Positions 1-6,194 of a DNA stretch of 6,611 nucleotides are shown here, one piece after another. The first letter of the stretch is position 1. Every line of letters starts with the position of its first letter. Origin of the DNA: Pseudomonadales bacterium (GTDB lineage: Bacteria > Pseudomonadota > Gammaproteobacteria > Pseudomonadales > Azotimanducaceae); contig JAPKEK010000129.1 of the NCBI GenBank assembly GCA_028822125.1, positions 1-6,611 of the forward strand. The letters run 5' to 3'. The notes below the pieces were generated by a model. The model was not told where the DNA came from. It searched no databases and was given only the letters and a program-made list of their open reading frames with translations. Made by a program: the position numbers and the translations under genes.

Positions 1-233
1 GGCTGCGTTTTGACAGGCCCTCTGATGGCCCGGCATTGAATACTGATGGTGGCGGGTTATCATCCAATCATCCTGGTATGCGCGGGATATTTCTATTGAT
101 AGAGGCTGCCAGACAACTGCGTGGCGAATCCTGTTCGCAGGTTGTTGATGCGAAGCTTGCAGTGGCTCATGGCAATGGTGGTATGCTGGGTAGTCGTCAT
201 TCTGCGGGAACGATCATTCTAGGGAGCGACTAA
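1..233 (+). CDS. Thiolase C-terminal fragment (SCP-x / lipid-transfer-type thiolase), 5' end outside window
   Basis: The reading frame is open from the left edge (first complete codon at base 3) to the TAA at 231-233, giving the last 76 residues of a longer protein. The fragment has the C-terminal signature of SCP-x-like thiolases. NTDGGGLSSNHPGMRG carries the conserved His of the HP motif (codon 69-71), followed by a helix, and AVAHGNGG lies where classical thiolases have CxGGG, so His replaces the second Cys (codon 168-170). The family cleaves or condenses acyl-CoAs, or, in Ltp2-type members, catalyses retro-aldol cleavage of hydroxyacyl-CoAs. The nucleophilic Cys region lies outside the window, so thiolase and aldolase cannot be told apart. 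The stop overlaps the DUF35 start by one base, and DUF35 proteins are the usual partners of these thiolases. The family call is firm; the substrate is unknown. Confidence 0.9.
   Translation, partial: LRFDRPSDGPALNTDGGGLSSNHPGMRGIFLLIEAARQLRGESCSQVVDAKLAVAHGNGGMLGSRHSAGTIILGSD
221..226 (+). promoter_or_regulatory. Ribosome binding site of the DUF35 gene
   Basis: AGGGAG lies six bases before the ATG at 233, inside the last codons of the thiolase gene. Together with the TAATG stop/start overlap it fixes the DUF35 start and suggests translational coupling, which suits two subunits of one complex. Confidence 0.7.
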
Positions 234-652
234 TGAATGAACCAGTAAGGCCTTTGCCAAGAGCGGATGAATTCGATACCCGAGAATTCTGGGAAGGAAC
301 GAAACAGCGGGAATTTAGATACCAGCAATGTAATCATTGTGATGAAGTGGTGTTTTACCCCAGGCGTCACTGTACCGGTTGTACCTCAGGTGAGCTGGTT
401 TGGAAAGTATCAGCCGGGAAAGGAACGGTTTATACCTTCAGTGTAGTCAGGCAGAGTTATCACCCGTTTTTTAGAAGCAGGGTGCCTTATGCAGTCGCCT
501 GGGTTGATCTGGAAGAAGGCCCACGTATATTGAGCAACATAGTGGGCGTAGACGATCCTCTATCGGAAGTATCCATAGGAATGGCGGTGCAAGTAGAATG
601 GGAAGAGCATGAGAATGTGAATATTCCCCTGTTTAAACCCTTAGAAGATTAA
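233..652 (+). CDS. DUF35 zinc-ribbon / OB-fold acyl-CoA-binding protein, thiolase partner
   Basis: This is a complete 139-residue protein of the usual DUF35 length. The order of parts is typical. An N-terminal helix (about 14-30, with REFWEGTKQREFRYQQC) leads into a four-Cys rubredoxin-like zinc ribbon (C33, C36, C47, C50). An OB fold follows (about 57-135), with GKGTVYTFSVV and the VPYAVAWVDLEEGPRI strand. In characterised systems DUF35 proteins bridge a thiolase to its partner enzyme and help bind or channel CoA substrates (archaeal HMG-CoA synthase complex, ChsH2-Ltp2 aldolase). Here it follows the thiolase with a one-base overlap, which makes that thiolase the obvious partner. A cytoplasmic location is inferred from the lack of a signal peptide. 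The gene converges on a MaoC-like gene 34 bases away, whose family is a third component in ChsH1-ChsH2-Ltp2. Confidence 0.93.
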   Translation: MNEPVRPLPRADEFDTREFWEGTKQREFRYQQCNHCDEVVFYPRRHCTGCTSGELVWKVSAGKGTVYTFSVVRQSYHPFFRSRVPYAVAWVDLEEGPRILSNIVGVDDPLSEVSIGMAVQVEWEEHENVNIPLFKPLED

Positions 653-686
653 GCTGAATTATAGCCGGGTTGCCAACGGGGAATGA

Positions 687-1115
687 TCAGCCCCTGGGCA
701 GGGTCACTGTTGCAGTACCAAATACCCGGGTTTCAGATTTGTCATTGGTGACCGTCAGGTCGATTTCAATGGTTGATTTGTCTTCATCTATATCTGTGAC
801 AACACCATTAACCGTGTAAACCTGGTCAGCCATTACCGGTGCTCTGAATATAGTATCAATGCTCTTAATTTCTGCGCATTGAGCCCACTGGTGGATCATT
901 GCAACTAGATATGCTTGGCTGAGCACGCCCGGAATCATAGCCCCAGGCAGGCCTTCTTTTTTAGCACCTTCATGATCCGTGAAACGCGGTGCGTGCCAGC
1001 CAATAAGGTGGGCAAATTTTGCCCCGGTTGTCAGTGTTGTGTCCGGGGAAAAAGCAGGTAATTCAGCACCAAATTCGACATCCGATAGCTTTTTTATTAG
1101 CTTTTCTTTTATCAT
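687..1115 (-). CDS. MaoC-like hot-dog dehydratase subunit (ChsH1-like)
   Basis: The 142-residue protein matches a single hot-dog fold of the MaoC dehydratase family, which hydrates 2-enoyl-CoAs. The hot-dog helix region is about residues 31-78 (PGVLSQAYLVAMIHQW), and the C-terminal strands include SIDTIFRAPVMADQVYTVNG (85-104) and TRVFGTATVTL (129-139). The segment that aligns with the catalytic G-D-x-N-P-x-H motif reads G39-W-H-A-P-R-F45. The catalytic Asp and His positions, as I align them, are therefore Trp40 and Phe45, and activity may be lost or use other residues. The ATG overlaps the TGA of the upstream FAS1-like gene by four bases (ATGA), so the two are coupled and probably form a heteromer. 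A GAGGGAG Shine-Dalgarno lies about 8-10 bases upstream. The family is fairly certain; catalysis and substrate are not. Confidence 0.85.
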   Translation of the reverse strand: MIKEKLIKKLSDVEFGAELPAFSPDTTLTTGAKFAHLIGWHAPRFTDHEGAKKEGLPGAMIPGVLSQAYLVAMIHQWAQCAEIKSIDTIFRAPVMADQVYTVNGVVTDIDEDKSTIEIDLTVTNDKSETRVFGTATVTLPRG

Positions 1116-1552
1116 TTAGTTTTCTCCCTCATGACCATTCGGCTATCTGAATTAGCTAGATGCTGGCGTTGTTTATCGTAAAATTCGATTCTTGCAACCA
1201 CAAAAACCATGCGACCGGACCGACCTGTTTTTGTATAAATATCATGTAGATGTGTCTTGCCGGTAATGGTTTGGTCTGGTTTTATGGGAATCAGGCACTC
1301 GACACCCTTGCCAGCATCCATACCAAAGCCAAATCGCGGGAAACCATCAGGCAGCGAACGTCCTCCACTGAGGCAGGCTATAAAGGTGGGCGGGGCTTGG
1401 AAATCGGGGTGATCCCGGTCTAGGAACTTTGGATCTGTCTCGCCACACAGGCGGGCATATTCACTGGTTACTTTCGAATCGATGGTAAATTCTTTTTCAT
1501 CAAAGTCCTTATTGAGGAATTGTTCTCTGAGAGCAAGGATATCAGTGTCCAT
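1112..1552 (-). CDS. FAS1-like / MaoC N-type dehydratase subunit (ChsH2 N-domain-like)
   Basis: The 146-residue protein has the hallmarks of the MaoC_dehydrat_N (FAS1-like dehydratase) domain: EYARLCGETDPKFLD at 31-45, APPTF at 53-57, and the long strand pair from GKTHLHDIYTKTGRSGRM (98-115) to ARIEFYD (120-126). In this family the N-type hot dog pairs with a second hot dog to form the enoyl-CoA hydratase unit and usually lacks the catalytic pair itself. The next gene downstream supplies such a partner and overlaps it by four bases. The start is ATG at 1552, with AGGAAGG ten bases before it lying in the 3' end of the PHP gene, seven bases upstream. In Mycobacterium ChsH2 this kind of domain is fused to DUF35; here DUF35 is a separate gene on the other strand. 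Substrate unknown. Confidence 0.87.
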   Translation of the reverse strand: MDTDILALREQFLNKDFDEKEFTIDSKVTSEYARLCGETDPKFLDRDHPDFQAPPTFIACLSGGRSLPDGFPRFGFGMDAGKGVECLIPIKPDQTITGKTHLHDIYTKTGRSGRMVFVVARIEFYDKQRQHLANSDSRMVMREKTK

Positions 1553-1559
1553 ATTTTTA

Positions 1560-2198
1560 CTACCTTCCTGAAGCTTTTAAGTTGACGGCTTCGAAGTCAC
1601 CTTGTTGCAGCGCTTCTAAGAGTTGATTCATGTTGTGAACAGGTCTGCCAAAACGAGTTGCGCAGCGTCCCACGTGGCTGACGATATGAGAATCACTGCC
1701 ACCGATGCCCAGGTAGCCTTGAATGCTGGCCTGGTCAATAGCGATCTGGTCCTCATCATCACGGCTGCCACCATTATATATTTCAACGATCTGAACATCG
1801 GCAGGAATCCCCAGTTCTTCTGTATGGGCAAACATGCCTACCCTGGGCCTGCCAGGGTGGCAGGGAGCGGCAATTGCACCGTGTTCTTTAGCCGCCGCCA
1901 GCACTGTTGCCAGGGGCGTGTCGATGCTTGAAAAGTCGAAACAGTTAGTCAATGCCTGGCTTACGCCAAAAACCAGGACATGCCCGTATTCAGTTTCAAC
2001 TTCGCTGCCTTTCAGAATAACCAGGTTGTATTCGGTTGCAAGGCCCGAATAATCCGATTCGAAATCGAATTGCCGGTGCTCGGTGAGCACGAATCCATCG
2101 ATTGGGATTTGACGCGCTTTAATCCATTGGCAGTAGTTCTCAACTTTTGCCCGGCCATCGTCTGATTTTATTGAGTGGGTGTGTAAATCGAGTATCAC
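1560..2198 (-). CDS. PHP-domain metal-dependent phosphoesterase
   Basis: The 212-residue protein is a stand-alone PHP domain. Metal ligands typical of the superfamily are visible in order: HTH (H6, H8), D13/D14, TEH (H41), GSEVET (E66), GHVLVFG (H73), PCHPGR (H114) and GGSDSH (D169, H171). The active site therefore looks intact for a two- or three-metal centre. Known stand-alone PHP proteins hydrolyse phosphate esters, for example histidinol phosphate, or nucleotides and RNA ends in the TrpH/RNase AM group. Which substrate applies here cannot be read from the sequence. The start is a GTG at 2198, with AAGAG six bases upstream and an in-frame TAA four codons upstream at 2208-2210, so no other good start fits. 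It follows the metallophosphoesterase gene by 65 bases and precedes the dehydratase pair by seven. Cytoplasmic, with no signal peptide. Confidence 0.92.
   Translation of the reverse strand: MILDLHTHSIKSDDGRAKVENYCQWIKARQIPIDGFVLTEHRQFDFESDYSGLATEYNLVILKGSEVETEYGHVLVFGVSQALTNCFDFSSIDTPLATVLAAAKEHGAIAAPCHPGRPRVGMFAHTEELGIPADVQIVEIYNGGSRDDEDQIAIDQASIQGYLGIGGSDSHIVSHVGRCATRFGRPVHNMNQLLEALQQGDFEAVNLKASGR
1563..1569 (-). promoter_or_regulatory. Ribosome binding site of the FAS1-like dehydratase gene
   Basis: On the minus strand AGGAAGG lies ten bases before the ATG at 1552. It is embedded in the final codons of the PHP gene, which supports co-transcription of the two genes and confirms the chosen start. 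Confidence 0.6.
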
Positions 2199-2204
2199 TA
2201 TGTG

Positions 2205-2209
2205 CTCTT
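2205..2209 (-). promoter_or_regulatory. Ribosome binding site deciding the GTG start of the PHP gene
   Basis: AAGAG on the minus strand lies six bases before GTG at 2198. With the in-frame stop at 2208-2210 it leaves GTG as the only plausible start, and the protein then begins directly with the first PHP strand and the HTH metal motif. Confidence 0.55.
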
Positions 2210-2262
2210 AGTCATTTAGTTGGGTCAACCTTCCATAAGGCTGTGGTTAGCGCAAGTCCGCC

Positions 2263-2291
2263 ATTATACCGATAACTGAATAGATTGTGGG
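2263..2291 (-). promoter_or_regulatory. Candidate internal sigma-70 promoter upstream of PHP/dehydratase genes
   Basis: On the minus strand a perfect TATAAT (2268 to 2263) overlaps the TAA stop of the metallophosphoesterase gene. Seventeen bases upstream is CCCACA (2291 to 2286), which matches TTGACA in its last three bases only. Transcription would start in the 65-base gap, the only sizeable gap in this otherwise tightly packed gene row, and would let the PHP and two dehydratase genes be expressed apart from the upstream hydrolases. The weak -35 keeps this tentative. Confidence 0.4.
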
Positions 2292-2848
2292 GAATAGGTT
2301 ATCGCTGGAATTTCAGGGTGTGGTGAGGTTGATTCAGGCAATATTTGGTGCAGCGACACCCTGGCACATCCCTTATCAATAATAATTTCGCCTAGCGTGC
2401 CGGGTCGAACTGACTGATTTCTCGGCAGTATGGCTGATCCTGGGTTGATAAAAAGCATATTGTGGTCAGCTAATAATATCTCGAAATGGGTATGCCCGAA
2501 GACCAGGATATCAGGAAGCAGGTCAAAATTTCTTCGTAGGTTTTTGTGAATAGTCCCAGCATCTTTTCTTGCAGGTGAAGGGCACTGGTGTATCAGTCCT
2601 ACTTGCAGGCCCCCAAATTCCAGCATCCAGTGATCACGTAATCTTGAATCCTCGAGTCCTTCGTCGCCATTGCCCCTGGCGACAAAAGTGGGTGCTATAT
2701 CACTCAGGGTATCGACCACATCAAGGGTATGAAGATCCCCGGCATGCAGGATGCAGTCACTTCCAGTAAGGAATTCCACAGCAGCAGGCCATAATTCCTT
2801 TACAGCACCAGGCATGTGAGTATCGGAAATCAAACCTATCCGGGTCAT
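2264..2848 (-). CDS. YfcE/MJ0936-family metallophosphoesterase
   Basis: The 194-residue protein has the full calcineurin-like phosphoesterase motif set: ISDTH (D9, H11), AGD (D38), GNGD (N60), a central His (H87) and GHTH (H119, H121). All expected ligands for a dinuclear metal centre are present. Length and motif spacing match the small single-domain YfcE/MJ0936 group, which shows phosphodiesterase activity on artificial substrates in vitro and whose natural substrate is generally unknown. After the core domain (to about 165) there is a proline- and serine-rich tail of about 25 residues (ESTSPHPEIPAITYSPQS) without recognised function. No signal peptide is seen, so it is probably cytoplasmic. 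The ATG lies one base after the prolyl oligopeptidase stop, with AGGA seven bases upstream inside that gene's end, indicating translation from the same message. Confidence 0.93.
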   Translation of the reverse strand: MTRIGLISDTHMPGAVKELWPAAVEFLTGSDCILHAGDLHTLDVVDTLSDIAPTFVARGNGDEGLEDSRLRDHWMLEFGGLQVGLIHQCPSPARKDAGTIHKNLRRNFDLLPDILVFGHTHFEILLADHNMLFINPGSAILPRNQSVRPGTLGEIIIDKGCARVSLHQILPESTSPHPEIPAITYSPQSIQLSV

Positions 2849-2849
2849 T

Positions 2850-5090
2850 TTATTTTCCTGCCTGTTCTGTTTTTGCCGGCGGTAGCTGTTTTACGCCCAT
2901 GTTGAAAAGCGTAAAGGCAAACTGATCAGCATATTTTTCCAGCGTTTTGCTAACCGGCGTGCCAGCACCATGCCCAGCCTGGGTCTCGATTCGTATCAAA
3001 GTGGGTGCGGGTCTGGCCTGGGCTTGTTGCAGGGTTGCCGCGAACTTAAAAGAATGAGCGGGTACGACTCGATCATCGTGGTCACCGGTGGTAATAAGCG
3101 TCGCCGGATACTCGGCACCATTGGTAATATTGTGTAACGGAGAATAACTTTTTAGATACTGGAACATATCCCGGCTTTGCTCGGCGTGACCATAGTCATA
3201 GGCCCAGCCTGCGCCCGCCGTGAAAGTGTGATAGCGCAGCATATCGAGTACACCCACTGCTGGCAGAGCGACTTGCATGAGATCAGGTCGTTGGGTCATG
3301 ACCGCACCGACCAGCAGGCCGCCGTTGGAACGGCCTGATATGGCGAGGAATTCTTTACTGGTATAGCCTTCTGCGATCAATACTTCGGCGGCGCTGATGA
3401 AATCGTCAAAGACATTTTGTTTTTTCATCTGAATGCCCTGGTTGTGCCAGGCATTGCCATACTCACCTCCGCCTCGCAGGTTAGCCACTGCGTAGATGCC
3501 GCCAAGAGATAGCCACAGGGCATTGGCAGGATTGAAGGAGGGCGTGATACTGATATCGAAACCACCGTAGCCGTATAAAATAGTGGGGTTGAGCCCATCT
3601 CTGGTTAGGCTTTTCAGATGGGTGATGGTCATCGGGATTCGAGTACCATCTTTAGATGCATAAAAAATCTGTTCAGAGACATATCTGCTGGGATCGAAAT
3701 TAATAGACGAAGTGAAATAGAGGCTCGATTCGCCGTTGTCTGCATTAAAACTGTAAATACTCGGTGGTGTCTTATAGTTATTGAATCTGTAATACAGGGT
3801 TTTCTGGGTTTGCTTTCCGATAGGCAGGGAGGCTGACCCGGATCCGGGTAGTACCACTTCGCGTATGAATGCACCACTGTAATCATACTGGTGGATGACC
3901 GACCGGGCGTCTTTCAGGTAGTGAGCAAACAGATAACCTCCTGCCATGGACACCCGCAGTGGTTCGCTGGTTTCGGCTATGACCGTGTGCCAGGCGCCTG
4001 GTTCTGGCGCATTAAGTGTCGTGCTGACCAGTTTCCCGTTGGCAGCGTCTCGATCAGTGAAGAGAAAAAGCATTTCACCGTCGTTACCCAGCAGATAAGT
4101 GTCTGAATCGAAATCGTCCTGTAGTGTTACAGCAGTTGAAGGGTGTTGGTTCTTGTCCACGATACGCAGGTCATTACCTTTGGTGGTCATTGAGCTCTGA
4201 ATACTCAGAAAACGATGGTCCTCTGTCAGATCGGCACTGACATACCGTCGCTTGCCGGAATCACTGCCGCCAAAGATCAGAACATCAGCGCTTTGATGGG
4301 TTCCTATCTGGTGGAAGTAGAGTCGGTGATCATCCACCTGCGCACTGAGCCTGCTGCCTTCAGGTTGTTTATAACTGGAGTAATAAAAGCCCTGGTCATT
4401 GAGCCAGGTGATCGCTGAAAATTTCACATCAGTGATGGGTGTTTCCAACTGCTGCCTGGTTTCAACGTTGATTATGAAGATTTTATTCCAGTCGCTTCCT
4501 GCCTCGGAAATAGAATATGCTGCGAGTTCAGCGCTTTTTGAAAAAGCCAGTCCAGACAGAGCTGCGGTTCCGTCGTCGCTGAATTTGTTGGGGTCCAGAA
4601 AGATCTCGGTAATGCCATCTGTGCTGCGCCTTTGAACAACTGACTGGTCCTGTAGCCCGTTATTCTCATAAAAATATTCGAACTCGCCTTCGACGAAGGG
4701 CGCTGAAATGCGGCGATAGCGCCACAGGCTCTCCAGTCTTTGTTTTAGTTCCTGTCGGTAGCTTATCTGCTTCAGGTAATTTGATGTAACCTTGTTCTGG
4801 CGGCTAACCCAGTCAGCGGTGTCCTTACTGAGGTCGTCTTCCAGCCAACGGTAAGGATCCGGTACTTTTACGCCGAAGTAGTCGTCCGTATGGTCTACTG
4901 TGGCTGAGTCTGGGTAACTGACCGGCTGGCTTTGAAGATTTCCTTCTGGCTGGCAGGCTATTAGACCCAATAGCAATGTCAGTAAGGTGAAACCTGATTT
5001 GCAACTGGCCAAAGCTGATTTGATGCAAGTTATCCCTTTGCTTCGGGGTAATCCCTTTTGTGTCAGTAAATGTGTCTTAAATTGGGTCAT
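2850..5090 (-). CDS. Prolyl oligopeptidase (peptidase family S9A), predicted outer-membrane lipoprotein
   Basis: This serine peptidase cleaves short peptides after proline. From the ATG at 5090 the protein has 746 residues, slightly longer than cytosolic enzymes because of its export segment. A basic N-region leads to a hydrophobic stretch (FTLLTLLLGLIAC) with lipobox Cys46. The +2 residue is Gln, so outer-membrane sorting is expected. The family N-terminus follows (DDYFGVKVPDPYRWLED, about 69-85), then a beta-propeller region (to about 450) and the alpha/beta hydrolase domain. Catalytic residues are Ser588 in GRSNGG, Asp672 in DHDDRVVP and His707 in AGHGAG; LYGYGGF and NLRGGGEYG are also typical. 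ATG 5090 overlaps the upstream hydrolase stop as TGATG. The frame extends 17 codons further to a GTG at 5141, but that lies inside the upstream gene and lengthens the N-region implausibly. Likely role: periplasm-side peptide degradation for nutrition. Confidence 0.95.
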   Translation of the reverse strand: MTQFKTHLLTQKGLPRSKGITCIKSALASCKSGFTLLTLLLGLIACQPEGNLQSQPVSYPDSATVDHTDDYFGVKVPDPYRWLEDDLSKDTADWVSRQNKVTSNYLKQISYRQELKQRLESLWRYRRISAPFVEGEFEYFYENNGLQDQSVVQRRSTDGITEIFLDPNKFSDDGTAALSGLAFSKSAELAAYSISEAGSDWNKIFIINVETRQQLETPITDVKFSAITWLNDQGFYYSSYKQPEGSRLSAQVDDHRLYFHQIGTHQSADVLIFGGSDSGKRRYVSADLTEDHRFLSIQSSMTTKGNDLRIVDKNQHPSTAVTLQDDFDSDTYLLGNDGEMLFLFTDRDAANGKLVSTTLNAPEPGAWHTVIAETSEPLRVSMAGGYLFAHYLKDARSVIHQYDYSGAFIREVVLPGSGSASLPIGKQTQKTLYYRFNNYKTPPSIYSFNADNGESSLYFTSSINFDPSRYVSEQIFYASKDGTRIPMTITHLKSLTRDGLNPTILYGYGGFDISITPSFNPANALWLSLGGIYAVANLRGGGEYGNAWHNQGIQMKKQNVFDDFISAAEVLIAEGYTSKEFLAISGRSNGGLLVGAVMTQRPDLMQVALPAVGVLDMLRYHTFTAGAGWAYDYGHAEQSRDMFQYLKSYSPLHNITNGAEYPATLITTGDHDDRVVPAHSFKFAATLQQAQARPAPTLIRIETQAGHGAGTPVSKTLEKYADQFAFTLFNMGVKQLPPAKTEQAGK
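2856..2859 (-). promoter_or_regulatory. Ribosome binding site of the metallophosphoesterase gene
   Basis: AGGA on the minus strand lies seven bases before the ATG at 2848, within the last codons of the prolyl oligopeptidase gene. It supports the operon and the start choice. Confidence 0.5.
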
Positions 5091-6070
5091 CAGGACGGGT
5101 CCATTAATTGTCTTAAGAACTCGCTGAATTGTGAAACGCACCAGGCAGTTCTATCGACAGTTGATAGGGTTCCGGCGAATACGTGTTCGGCTTTGTCGCC
5201 GTCAATGGTTACTGGTATCAGTTGTTTTGGGTTGCCGCCCCACGATCTGAAAGCCCGCACCGCAGCTGATGCATCAATGGTTGGGTCATTTCGCATGTAC
5301 ATCAGGGCTAAGGGGGTATTGTAAATACCTAGACGCTGCTTGCGAAACCAGTCTACTACTTTTTGCATTTCGATTATGGCTTGAATGGGGTAGCGACTGG
5401 ACCAGTATTTAGCGACCAGATCATTCTCCGGCTGCCAGTGCCTTTCCCGTCCGAGAACCCACGGAATCCAGGTTTCAGACATTGGCAGGGTTAACAGGGA
5501 ATCGAAACGTGATTTCACTTTGAAATTCGGTGACATCAACAATAACGCCTGGATTTGAGCCGTTTCTTTCTGCAGGGTCGCCGCCGCCCAGGCTGCTAAT
5601 GTTGCACCAGTTGATGTGCCGATAATGATGATTTTGTGACCCAGTTGAGAGGCCATATCGTAACCGTTTACCACCGTTTGCAGCCAATCTTCTGCGCTTG
5701 CCTGCATGGGGTTCTCCGACAAACCATGTCCAGCCAGTCGGACTTCCACCAGGTTACAGTTGAAGTTATCGGCTAATTTCTCTGCCACCGGAGCCGTTTC
5801 TTGTCGGCACGCTGAAAAGCCATGAATGTGAAGAAAGGCATGGGAAGTTTTCTCCGGCTGCTGGCGGGAGGCAAATCTGATGTGGGCCTCAGCTCCGGCG
5901 ATGACATTGGCAACCTTTGCTTCGTCAGTATCAAGCCAGTTTTTAAGGATAGTAAGTGACAGGTCCGGCGGAACCGAAGAGGGCAATGAGCGTGGGTTCA
6001 GTTTTGTTCCCGGCACGAACAAAAGCAGCCCTAACAGGATGGCCATAGAAACCAAAGCCGTTGTAATCAC
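5090..6070 (-). CDS. Membrane-anchored alpha/beta hydrolase (serine aminopeptidase S33 / lysophospholipase-like)
   Basis: The 326-residue protein starts with a single hydrophobic segment (about 2-20, ALVSMAILLGLLLFVPG) that looks like an uncleaved signal anchor, with the enzyme domain then on the periplasmic side. The alpha/beta hydrolase core shows HIHGFSACRQE (81-91, oxyanion-hole region), the nucleophile elbow GTSTG (Ser153), a probable acid Asp262 (Asp266 is an alternative) in MRNDPTID, and His296 in AEHVF. The HGFSA-type motif is typical of Hydrolase_4/S33-like esterases and lysophospholipases, so an ester or small peptide substrate is likely, but I cannot choose between them. The start is GTG 6070, with GAAAG about seven bases upstream. 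An internal ATG at codon 9 would cut into the anchor. It is the first gene of the minus-strand row, and its TGA overlaps the prolyl oligopeptidase ATG, suggesting coupled expression of two envelope hydrolases. Confidence 0.9.
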   Translation of the reverse strand: MITTALVSMAILLGLLLFVPGTKLNPRSLPSSVPPDLSLTILKNWLDTDEAKVANVIAGAEAHIRFASRQQPEKTSHAFLHIHGFSACRQETAPVAEKLADNFNCNLVEVRLAGHGLSENPMQASAEDWLQTVVNGYDMASQLGHKIIIIGTSTGATLAAWAAATLQKETAQIQALLLMSPNFKVKSRFDSLLTLPMSETWIPWVLGRERHWQPENDLVAKYWSSRYPIQAIIEMQKVVDWFRKQRLGIYNTPLALMYMRNDPTIDASAAVRAFRSWGGNPKQLIPVTIDGDKAEHVFAGTLSTVDRTAWCVSQFSEFLRQLMDPS

Positions 6071-6194
6071 GCGAACGCTTTCAGGCAGGATGTGTGGATG
6101 TTGTCAGCAGTCAATTAGCTTACCTCTGAGTTTATTCTACATTGTTTATTAATATAAGGTTTCTCTCTTATGTTCATTCTAGTAACATTCTCTG
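6071..6194. promoter_or_regulatory. Divergent intergenic region between hydrolase operon and smc
   Basis: This 124-base spacer must hold promoters for both directions. Its centre (about 6131-6175) is AT-rich. For smc, TTGTTT (6143-6148) and TCTTAT (6166-6171) have 17-base spacing but match the sigma-70 consensus poorly; TATAAG at 6153-6158 is another possible -10. For the minus strand, TAGAAT (6139 to 6134) is a good -10 but has no convincing -35. No operator palindrome or riboswitch-like structure is apparent. The exact promoters are unresolved. Confidence 0.45.

Noticed and set aside
668..704. Short inverted repeats (GTTG-C-CAAC and GCCCCTGGGC) near the convergent junction as a terminator
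   Set aside because: The stems are only four bases with loops too small to fold, no T-run follows, and the second lies in coding sequence.
1623..1931. 102-codon plus-strand open frame opposite the PHP gene
   Set aside because: It is antisense to a gene with all PHP metal motifs, the translation resembles no known family, and no good ribosome site precedes it.
2055..2067. Inverted repeat CGATT-CGA-AATCG as an operator
   Set aside because: It lies within the PHP coding region, is only five bases per arm and is explained by the encoded Phe-Glu-Ser stretch.
2228..2250. GTTG/CAAC hairpin in the gap before the PHP gene as an attenuator or terminator
   Set aside because: A four-base stem without a T-run is within chance expectation.
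5091..5141. 17-codon N-terminal extension of the prolyl oligopeptidase to a GTG at 5141
   Set aside because: It lies wholly inside the upstream hydrolase gene and would push the lipoprotein signal even further from the N-terminus; the TGATG overlap at 5090 is a better start.
5070..5324. 84-codon plus-strand open frame across the hydrolase/prolyl oligopeptidase junction
   Set aside because: It is antisense to two well-supported genes, and its composition reflects their codons.
5880..6152. 90-codon plus-strand open frame running from the hydrolase gene into the intergenic spacer
   Set aside because: Most of it is antisense to the hydrolase's N-terminal coding region, and it lacks a recognisable domain or start signal.
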